A stretch of 5,182 bases of DNA from the NCBI GenBank assembly GCA_050180745.1, contig JBFXDW010000116.1, positions 1 to 5,182 on the forward strand, written 5' to 3'. The stretch comes from JBFXDW01 sp050180745 (GTDB lineage Bacteria; Pseudomonadota; Alphaproteobacteria; UBA9219). Both the position numbers and the translations under genes were made by a program. This document shows, piece by piece, positions 1-5,060 of this stretch (position 1 is its first letter; each line of letters starts with the position of its first letter). Below the pieces are notes generated by a model. The model was given only the letters and a program-made list of their open reading frames with translations. It had not been told where the DNA came from and made no database searches.

Positions 1-14
1 TAAGCGCACGATTA

Positions 15-479
15 ATGAAAGAAGCTCTAGCGCTTGTCTTACAAGGCAAAACACATCCCAACGAATTGCGCCGCCTTTATCCGATCGGATTATCGCCTAA
101 TACCGCCAAAGAAATCATGAGCAACATGAACGCCTCCATCCGTAACATAACGCGGAAAACACGAATCATCGCAGGCAGCGGCTTTACAGCCTTCGCAACA
201 GCCCTTTTTGCGGGTCTTTTTCTGACTTCTTTTTTCACCGCACTAACGGCCCAATGGAATCCCATTTTGACACGCAGCGTTTTAATTGTGCTGCCCACTC
301 TGACTATGGCAGCTTGCGCTGGGCTTTTGCTTAACATCTCCAAGCAAGCTCTTCAAAAACGCTTTAAAGAAAAAACCGTTAAAGCCAACCAACCGATCGG
401 CCATGTCGGCTATGGTTTCTGTGCCCTCTTGGGAATCATCTATCTTGCCATCCTTTACTTGGGAAGAATTCTGCCGTGA
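15..479 (+). CDS. Unrecognised three-helix membrane protein, possibly 5'-truncated by the window edge
   Basis: I do not recognise this protein. From the ATG at 15 it has 154 residues: a polar, basic N-terminal part (about 1-50), then three strongly hydrophobic stretches at about 51-78, 87-108 and 129-150. It is therefore probably an inner-membrane protein. The loop between helices 2 and 3 is rich in Lys and Arg, which suggests it is cytoplasmic. The reading frame stays open upstream to base 3, and no ribosome binding site precedes the ATG. The real start may therefore lie outside the window and the listed start is only the first visible ATG. The stop TGA (477-479) overlaps the GTG start of the next gene by the four bases GTGA, so the two are probably translationally coupled. 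That link to a periplasmic binding protein suggests a shared envelope role, but this is inference. Confidence 0.7.
   Translation: MKEALALVLQGKTHPNELRRLYPIGLSPNTAKEIMSNMNASIRNITRKTRIIAGSGFTAFATALFAGLFLTSFFTALTAQWNPILTRSVLIVLPTLTMAACAGLLLNISKQALQKRFKEKTVKANQPIGHVGYGFCALLGIIYLAILYLGRILP
462..466 (+). promoter_or_regulatory. Ribosome binding site deciding a GTG start
   Basis: A GGAAG sequence lies nine bases before the GTG at 476. It supports GTG rather than a later ATG as the start of the solute-binding protein, because only this start keeps the hydrophobic export signal. Confidence 0.55.
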
Positions 480-1345
480 TAAGAACGTTTCTTCTTTTGA
501 TCCTGACGACAGTGTTATCTATCGTTGGTACAATTACCCTTCTTCCCCGTCTTGACTTTAAGCCCTCAACAACGGCGTTAAGTAAACCTGCGGAACCTGC
601 CTTTTCACGCATCATGAAAACAGGCACAATTCGTTGCGGTTATGGCATCGCCGAACCATGGCTTTATATTGATCCCAACAGCAAAAAAGTAATGGGCCTA
701 GGCGCTGATGTTATTGAGGCCGTCGCAGAAAAGTTAGCCCTTAAAATCGACTGGGCCGAAGAAACAGGATGGGAACATATAGGCGTTGCCCTTAAAAACG
801 GACGTATAGACGTTGGATGCTCTTCTTTATGGATCTTAGGAAATCGTGCCCGCGAAATGCTGTTTACAGACGCCTATGTGTATAACCCACTCTATCTTTA
901 TGCACATGAGAACGAAACACGCTTTCATACAATGGAAGATATCAACCAGCCACAAACAAGGGTATCTGTTTTAGATGGAGATGTCAGTGTGCTCTTAAAA
1001 GAACGCTATTTTCCGCACGCAACAAGTGTTGCTCTTTCTGCGCTATCAACGCCCGCAGATATTTTTATCAATTTAACAGCCAAAAAAACAGATGTTGCGA
1101 TTACTGATCCCATTACCGTTGCAACGTTCAATCAAACAAACGAGATCAAGTTAAAGCGTCTTTTCGAGACACCTTTGGTTGCTTTTGGCGCAGGATATCC
1201 CATTGCCAAGGGAGAATACAGCTTGAAATTCATGCTCGATAATGCGTTGAATGAGCTCAAAATGAGCGGCGAACTCGTAGAAATTATCAAAAAATACACC
1301 GCCAAATATCCAAACAGCCTCTTACCTCCCAAAAATGAATATTAA
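476..1345 (+). CDS. Periplasmic solute-binding protein, SBP_bac_3 (family 3) type
   Basis: This 289-residue protein starts with GTG, which overlaps the previous stop as GTGA. Residues 1-24 are one hydrophobic stretch after Met-Ile-Arg. This is a signal peptide or an uncleaved signal anchor; I see no lipobox cysteine nearby. From about residue 44 to 275 the layout follows family 3 extracellular solute-binding proteins: a first beta strand around RCGYGIAEP (53-61), a segment around GLGADVIEAVAEKL (74-87), then a strand-turn with GRIDVGCSSL (109-118). A second lobe ends in a Lys-rich helix. Such proteins bind amino acids or other small polar ligands for ABC importers, or act as sensor domains. 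No permease or ATPase gene is adjacent, so the ligand and partner are unknown. Cys54 and Cys115 could form a disulphide. MiaA follows after 27 bases. Confidence 0.8.
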   Translation: MIRTFLLLILTTVLSIVGTITLLPRLDFKPSTTALSKPAEPAFSRIMKTGTIRCGYGIAEPWLYIDPNSKKVMGLGADVIEAVAEKLALKIDWAEETGWEHIGVALKNGRIDVGCSSLWILGNRAREMLFTDAYVYNPLYLYAHENETRFHTMEDINQPQTRVSVLDGDVSVLLKERYFPHATSVALSALSTPADIFINLTAKKTDVAITDPITVATFNQTNEIKLKRLFETPLVAFGAGYPIAKGEYSLKFMLDNALNELKMSGELVEIIKKYTAKYPNSLLPPKNEY

Positions 1346-1372
1346 AGACGGGATAAAGGAATACATTTTTTC

Positions 1373-2233
1373 ATGCTTCCTCCTCTCTACCTCATCGGCG
1401 GGCCAACAGCTTCTGGAAAAACGGCGCTGGCGCTTGATATAGCGGCACAGCAACCCTCGCTTATCATCAACGCCGATTCAATGCAGGTCTATAAAGACCT
1501 CCCCTTACTCACCGCACAACCATCACCGCAAGAGAAGGATGTCGTACCCCATAAGCTATTTGAAGTCCTACCTCCCTCTTCCCGCTGTTCAGTAGGTCTA
1601 TGGCGCGACATGGCGCTTGAAGCTCTGGCAGAAGCCAAAAGAAGAGAACTCACCCCCATTATCGTAGGAGGCACAGGACTTTATTTTAAAGCCTTAGAAA
1701 ACGGGCTTGCCACCATACCAGAAATACCACCCTCTATACGAGAGACCGCTATATCGCTCTACCAAGAGCTTGGCCATGATGCTTTTCGAAAAGCCTTAGC
1801 CGCGCTAGACCCTCAGGCAGCAACACGCATTGAACAAAATGACTCGCAGCGGCTAATCCGCGCCTATGAAGTTGTGCATTACACAGGAAAGCCTCTTTCC
1901 GCATGGCAAGAGGAAACGCAACAAACAAACAGCCTCGCCGCACATTACGATATAACGCGCCATATTCTAACTCCCTCACGAGACGAACTCTATGCGCGAT
2001 GCGACAGGCGCTTTTTAACAATGATTGAACGCGGCGCTCTGGAAGAAGTAAAAGCCCTTAGCGCACAAAATTTAGATCCCACGCTGCCCGCCATGAAAAT
2101 CTTAGGCGTACGCGAGCTTGCCGCTTACTTGCGCGGCGAGTGCTCTTTGGATGAAGCCACAGCCAAAGCGCAACAACACACACGCAATTATGCCAAGCGG
2201 CAGATGACATGGTTTAGAAATCAGTTGCTCTAA
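1373..2233 (+). CDS. miaA: tRNA dimethylallyltransferase MiaA
   Basis: MiaA transfers a dimethylallyl group from DMAPP to N6 of adenosine 37 in tRNAs reading UNN codons. This is the first step towards ms2i6A and is cytoplasmic. The 286-residue product has the hallmarks in order: P-loop GPTASGKT (10-17), the substrate-binding block NADSMQVYKDL (33-43) with the likely general base Asp35, PHKLFEV, VGGTGLY (98-104), the NDSQRLIRAYEV block, and a C-terminal RNYAKRQMTWFRNQ motif of the IPP transferase family. The length is slightly below the usual 300-315 residues because it ends soon after the WFRNQ motif, but no core block is missing. The ATG has AAGGA at 1356-1360, 12 bases upstream. It lies 27 bases after the solute-binding protein on the same strand, so co-transcription is likely. 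No hfq or mutL neighbour is visible. Confidence 0.95.
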   Translation: MLPPLYLIGGPTASGKTALALDIAAQQPSLIINADSMQVYKDLPLLTAQPSPQEKDVVPHKLFEVLPPSSRCSVGLWRDMALEALAEAKRRELTPIIVGGTGLYFKALENGLATIPEIPPSIRETAISLYQELGHDAFRKALAALDPQAATRIEQNDSQRLIRAYEVVHYTGKPLSAWQEETQQTNSLAAHYDITRHILTPSRDELYARCDRRFLTMIERGALEEVKALSAQNLDPTLPAMKILGVRELAAYLRGECSLDEATAKAQQHTRNYAKRQMTWFRNQLL

Positions 2234-2248
2234 GAGCCTGTTCAGAAT

Positions 2249-2560
2249 CTAATCTTCCCGATCCAGTTCGCTGATCTCCATAGCATCCTGCATAAGAGCA
2301 TCGTCATCATCTTCAAGCTCATCTGTATTCTCAATAAGAAGATCACTCTCATCGTCGTCGAAGGGCTCATCATCTTCAGAAGAGACTTCCGGAGCTACCG
2401 GCTTCTTGGTTTCCTTTACAGGGCGGCTGTGTTTTTTCTTAGCCTCAAGATCTAATTCATGGCCACATTTAGGGCACATGACAGGTCGTTTCTTCATGTC
2501 ATAAAAGAGTGCATGACATGCCGGACAGGCTCGTTTTGTGCCCCATTCTGGTTTAGCCAC
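2249..2560 (-). CDS. FYDLN-acid family zinc-ribbon protein (TIGR02300)
   Basis: This 103-residue protein matches the TIGR02300 / FYDLN-acid family, a conserved alphaproteobacterial protein of unknown function. The N-terminal third has an MAKPEWGTKR opening and two CxxC knuckles, Cys12-Cys15 and Cys29-Cys32, which form a probable zinc ribbon. The family signature FYDLN reads FYDMK here (19-23). After a Lys-rich linker (about 41-53) the C-terminal half is strongly acidic with runs of Asp and Glu and is probably disordered. The start is GTG at 2560-2558, supported by AGGGAG at 2574-2569 with eight bases of spacing. The gene converges on miaA with only 15 bases between the stops and diverges from ubiU. 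The zinc ribbon and acidic tail would suit a nucleic-acid or RNA-polymerase partner, but I have no evidence for a specific role. Confidence 0.88.
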   Translation of the reverse strand: MAKPEWGTKRACPACHALFYDMKKRPVMCPKCGHELDLEAKKKHSRPVKETKKPVAPEVSSEDDEPFDDDESDLLIENTDELEDDDDALMQDAMEISELDRED

Positions 2561-2604
2561 GATATTATCTCCCTCTCAATATGGGTTGGCTTCAAAGGAA
2601 AAGT

Positions 2605-2633
2605 CATTTGGCACGATCAGGAAAAGCTGTCAA
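2605..2633 (-). promoter_or_regulatory. Candidate promoter of the FYDLN-acid gene
   Basis: On the minus strand a perfect TTGACA -35 hexamer occupies 2633-2628. A 17-base spacer puts the -10 at 2610-2605, which reads CAAATG and is a poor match to TATAAT. Position (about 45 bases before the GTG) and orientation suit the gene at 2249-2560. The call rests almost wholly on the -35 element. Confidence 0.35.
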
Positions 2634-2654
2634 CGGAAAATAAACGATAAAAAA

Positions 2655-2818
2655 GGGGATTAGGGGGCATGGATTGGGGATCAGGGGAGCCTTTTTTCGT
2701 GTTTTTCTATTAACCGTCAAATTCATGTCATATCCCGCTCTTTTGTGTTAAAGAAAATATAAATTTAGAGAATGAAAGATAAAGAGAAAACGTCCCTAAC
2801 CCCTGCCCCCCGATCCCC
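2655..2818. repeat. Imperfect inverted repeat with 25-base G-rich and C-rich arms
   Basis: The arms are 2655-2679 and 2794-2818 and align without gaps. By hand I count 20 Watson-Crick pairs, two G-T wobbles (2661/2812 and 2676/2797) and three mismatches (2662/2811, 2670/2803, 2673/2800), around a 114-base AT-rich centre. The left arm is made of G runs and the right arm of C runs. As RNA it would make a long stem whose right arm ends two bases before the ubiU ATG. As DNA it resembles the termini of a 164-base miniature element, although I see no target duplication outside the arms. The size, absence of coding content and position in an intergenic gap fit either a dispersed intergenic repeat or a regulatory leader. 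Confidence 0.75.
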
Positions 2819-2837
2819 ATATGCTCAACTATCTTGA
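2772..2837 (+). CDS. Possible 21-codon leader peptide overlapping the ubiU start
   Basis: An ATG at 2772 opens a 21-codon frame (start MKDKEKTSLTPAP) that crosses the C-rich arm and stops with TGA at 2835-2837, 17 bases inside ubiU in another frame. It is preceded only by a weak purine stretch. Its interest is that ubiU itself has no ribosome binding site, so coupling to this frame is one way ubiU could be translated. It may equally be a chance frame. Confidence 0.2.
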   Translation: MKDKEKTSLTPAPRSPYAQLS

Positions 2838-3810
2838 ACTTTTGGCCCCCGCAGGAACACCAGCCGCGCTACGTGCGGCAATAGACGCAGGCGCCGATGC
2901 GGTCTATTGCGGGGTTCAGGACTGCACAAATGCGCGCAACTATCCCGGCCTTAACTTTGACCTTGAGGACATGGCAGAAGGCCTAGCCTATGCTCATGAC
3001 CGTGGCCGTAAAGTTTTCATTGCCATCAACTCTTTCCCCCGCGCGGGCGAGCCGGAAATATGGCAAGAGGCCGTAGATAACGCAGCCGCGCTCGGCGCAG
3101 ATGCCGTGATCATGGCCGATATAGGCCTTCTTGACTACGCCACAAAAAACCACCCTGAGTTGCGCCTTCACCTATCGGTACAAGCCACGGCAGCGAATGA
3201 ACTTGCCATCGCCTTTTATCAGGAGAATTTCAACATTAAGCGCGTTGTCCTGCCGCGTGTATTGTCTCTTGACGAGGTCGCTGCCGTCACAAAAGCATGC
3301 GGCATTGAAACGGAAGTCTTTTGCTTTGGCAGCGTTGGGACGATGTCGGAAGGCCGCTGTTTCTTGTCATCCTATATCACGGGTAAATCGCCAAGCTCAG
3401 ATGGGGTATGCGCTCCTGCCAGCCACGTGTCCTATCAAGAACGAGATGGCTGCACCAAATCATGCTTAGGCTGTATGACGCTCAACAGCTTTGGAGCGGA
3501 CGAACCTGCCGCCTACCCCACGCCATGCAAGGGACGCTATTTGGTGAATGGAGAGCCTCTTTATCTGTTTGAGGAGCCTATAGGCTGGAACGCAGCAACC
3601 ATTTTGCCTCAGCTAAAAGAGGCTGGAGTCACCTCGCTTAAGATTGAGGGGCGGCAGCGCGGGAAATCCTATGTTGCTCAAGTGGTGGCGGCTTTTCGTC
3701 AAGCACTGGATGCGCTCGCGGCAGGAGACGAAGTAGATATGGCCTCGTTAAGCGCCCTCACCGAGGGCGGCCAACAAACAACCGGCGCTTTTGAAAAGGG
3801 CTGGAAATAG
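2821..3810 (+). CDS. ubiU: UbiU, O2-independent ubiquinone hydroxylation protein (peptidase U32 family), with altered cysteine set
   Basis: The 329 residues match UbiU along their whole length (E. coli 331). Diagnostic blocks are ELLAPAGTPAALRAAI near the start, the TNARNYPGLNF signature (36-46), IKRVVLPRVLSLDEV, MSEGRCFLSSYITG, PCKGRYLV and SLKIEGRQRG. UbiU pairs with UbiV, each carrying a [4Fe-4S] cluster, to hydroxylate ubiquinone precursors without oxygen in the cytoplasm. Of the four cysteines known as ligands in E. coli (169, 176, 193, 232) the last three are kept at identical spacing as Cys180, Cys197 and Cys236; the first is Gly173. Cys168 lies five residues earlier, and a CxxxCxxC motif is added at 211, 215 and 218. 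An in-frame TAA at 2797-2799 makes this ATG the first possible one, yet no ribosome binding site precedes it. No ubiV follows within the window. Confidence 0.9.
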   Translation: MLNYLELLAPAGTPAALRAAIDAGADAVYCGVQDCTNARNYPGLNFDLEDMAEGLAYAHDRGRKVFIAINSFPRAGEPEIWQEAVDNAAALGADAVIMADIGLLDYATKNHPELRLHLSVQATAANELAIAFYQENFNIKRVVLPRVLSLDEVAAVTKACGIETEVFCFGSVGTMSEGRCFLSSYITGKSPSSDGVCAPASHVSYQERDGCTKSCLGCMTLNSFGADEPAAYPTPCKGRYLVNGEPLYLFEEPIGWNAATILPQLKEAGVTSLKIEGRQRGKSYVAQVVAAFRQALDALAAGDEVDMASLSALTEGGQQTTGAFEKGWK

Positions 3811-3900
3811 AAGCCGTATGGACGTTATGAAAAAAACGTTCTGTTTAATCTGTTATTGGGTTAAAATGAAGCGGTATTTTTTGTAAAAGAAAGATTAGTT

Positions 3901-4191
3901 ATGCTTTTAGACGAGTTGCATACACTTAAGCCGGACATAGAACGACTTGCTAGAACGCATGGCGCACGACGTATTCGTGTTTTTGGCTCTGTTGTAAGGG
4001 GCGAGGAAACCCCAGAAAGTGATATAGATTTTCTTGTTGATTTTCCTGTTGGGTATGATCTTTTTGCGCAAAGGTTTCCCTTGGCTGACAAACTTGCGGA
4101 ATTAATGGGACGGAGAATAGATCTTATCCCTGAACATGAACTAAATCGTCATCTACGAGCTTCCGTTTTGGAGGAGGCCGTTGACCTATGA
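3901..4191 (+). CDS. mntA: MntA-like minimal nucleotidyltransferase, antitoxin of a HEPN/MNT pair
   Basis: This 96-residue protein is a minimal nucleotidyltransferase of the pol-beta superfamily. It carries the defining GSx10DxD motif as Gly29-Ser30 and Asp41/Asp43, with a likely third acidic residue at Asp74 in the GRRIDLIP strand. All three catalytic positions are present, so it is probably active. In studied MntA/HepT systems MntA silences the HEPN toxin by adding AMP to a tyrosine of its RxxxxHxY motif; the partner encoded next has exactly that motif. The stop overlaps the HepT start as ATGA, typical of coupled toxin-antitoxin genes. A weak purine stretch (AAGAAAGA) precedes the ATG. The gene follows ubiU after 90 bases and is clearly AT-richer (26 of 60 GC in 3901-3960, against 36 of 60 in ubiU 2881-2940), suggesting acquisition. 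Confidence 0.88.
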   Translation: MLLDELHTLKPDIERLARTHGARRIRVFGSVVRGEETPESDIDFLVDFPVGYDLFAQRFPLADKLAELMGRRIDLIPEHELNRHLRASVLEEAVDL

Positions 4192-4535
4192 CCAAAGACT
4201 GGACACTTTATGCACTACATATTTTGGATTGCACCGCCAAGATAAGAAGGATTGTCACCAGCGGCTTAATTACTGAGGATGATATTTTGTATGATGCCGT
4301 ATTAAGAAATCTTCAGACATTATCAGAAGCAACACAACATTTGCCAGAAGATAAGATAAGGAAACAGCCGCAAATTCCTTGGAAAGAAATTAGAGGGTTT
4401 CGTAATATACTCGTTCATGACTATCTAGGAGAAATTGATTCTCAAACAGTTTTGAACGTCATTAAGATTCACCTCGCTCCTTTAGAGATTGCCATTCGAA
4501 ATATGCTCGAACAGGAAAAAACGGACGAACATTGA
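4188..4535 (+). CDS. hepT: HepT-like HEPN-domain RNase toxin (DUF86 family)
   Basis: This 115-residue, mostly helical protein belongs to the HepT/DUF86 group of HEPN proteins. The catalytic motif is Arg72-N-I-L-V-His77-D-Tyr79 (RxxxxHxY): Arg and His form the RNase site, and Tyr is the residue that MntA adenylylates in characterised pairs. Upstream features also fit, including the LRNLQTLSEATQHLP helix and the PWKEIRGFRN approach to the motif. The length is normal for the family, so the toxin looks intact. It overlaps mntA by four bases (ATGA). The role inferred from the family is cleavage of tRNA or mRNA when not neutralised, giving growth arrest or phage defence. The coding sequence is AT-rich (20 of 60 GC in 4381-4440). 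The truncated aldolase begins 21 bases downstream. Confidence 0.88.
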   Translation: MTKDWTLYALHILDCTAKIRRIVTSGLITEDDILYDAVLRNLQTLSEATQHLPEDKIRKQPQIPWKEIRGFRNILVHDYLGEIDSQTVLNVIKIHLAPLEIAIRNMLEQEKTDEH

Positions 4536-4556
4536 CTGAAGAAAGAAACAACAATA

Positions 4557-5060
4557 ATGGATGAAAAAATCTCGTTTTTAAATGATTATTCGGAACTTGG
4601 GCATCCTCTGCTTATGGAAGCCCTGCAGACCGCAGCCCAAGAAATAAACGCAACTTATGGCCTTGATAAGTACAGCAAAGATGCATCTCGTATGATCTGT
4701 GACCAGATCGAAATGGATGCCGATGTTCATTTTGTTGCCGGAGGAACGCTGGCAAACCTGCTCTGTCTTGGTGCTATTTTGCGCCCTTATGAATCCATTA
4801 TTGCCTGCGATTCCGGCCATATCAACGTCCATGAAGCAGGCGCTATCGAAGCAACAGGACATAAAATTGATGCCGTGAAAAATAAAAATGGAAAATTGCG
4901 CGTTCAGGACTTAAATAAGCTTCTGGATGAGCATTTACAAGATCATTGTGCTCTACCACGCGCTGTCTTCATCTCTCAAGCAACGGAATTTGGCTCCCTT
5001 TATTCCAAGGAAGAGCTGTTTGCTCTTTCCGCCTTTTGCCGCAAGAATAGTCTTTATCGG
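4557..5060 (+). pseudogene. L-threonine aldolase / beta-eliminating lyase-like gene, 3' half lost to an IS insertion
   Basis: The first 167 codons encode the N-terminal half of a PLP-dependent enzyme of the beta-eliminating lyase (threonine aldolase) family, close in pattern to the low-specificity L-threonine aldolases that cleave threonine to glycine and acetaldehyde. Visible family blocks are the FLNDYSELGHP opening, HFVAGGTLANLLCL (cofactor-site glycines), DSGHINVHEAGAIEATGH and FISQATEFGSLYSKEEL. A complete enzyme has about 340 residues. Here the match ends just where the DGARL block should follow. That block and the PLP-binding lysine beyond it are missing. Base 5058 is the last host base; the frame then runs into the IS end and gives three foreign residues, RPC, and a TGA at 5067-5069. 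The product should be inactive. The start ATG has only a weak purine-rich site upstream. The remainder of the gene may lie beyond the IS. Confidence 0.88.

Larger units (their letters stand above)
2561..2820. other. Intergenic region between divergent genes, dominated by an inverted repeat
   Basis: These 260 bases separate the GTG of the FYDLN-acid gene from the ATG of ubiU. They contain the leader and candidate promoter of the former (2561-2633), the G-rich arm (2655-2679), an AT-rich centre (about 2691-2790) and the C-rich arm (2794-2818). I found no tRNA, no FNR-type TTGAT-N4-ATCAA site, and no convincing -35/-10 pair for ubiU. TATAAA at 2758-2763 is a possible -10, but without a good -35 at the right spacing. 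Confidence 0.7.

Noticed and set aside
1749..2021. 90-codon minus-strand frame inside miaA
   Set aside because: Complement of a strongly conserved gene, with no motif or ribosome binding site; shadow frame.
2227..2237. Small palindrome GCTCTAAGAGC across the miaA stop codon
   Set aside because: Four pairs with a three-base loop and no T run; probably chance, not a shared terminator of the convergent genes.
2234..2250. GAGCCTGTTCAGAATCT between miaA and the FYDLN-acid gene, which looks a little like some IS ends
   Set aside because: Both neighbouring genes are complete, there is no partner repeat or transposase remnant, and part of it is coding on the minus strand.
2459..2650. 63-codon plus-strand frame over the start of the FYDLN-acid gene
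   Set aside because: It overlaps a conserved zinc-ribbon coding region and its promoter on the other strand; no family resemblance.
3131..3469. 112-codon frame on the plus strand inside ubiU
   Set aside because: It lies wholly within ubiU in another frame and has no recognisable domain; shadow frame.
3451..3474. Reading the CxxxCxxC of UbiU as a radical SAM active site
   Set aside because: The protein is otherwise a standard U32/UbiU fold and shows no SAM-binding motifs such as a GGE-like strand after the cysteines; only the spacing is shared.
3821..3840. Possible terminator after ubiU: ACGTT/AACGT stem with an A-rich loop
   Set aside because: The stem is only five pairs and weak, and only a short mixed T stretch follows. 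Not enough for a terminator call.
3839..3867. Possible promoter for mntA with TAAAAT at 3862-3867
   Set aside because: The -10 is fair, but the -35 at the proper distance (TTCTGT) is poor. It could exist but I cannot support it.
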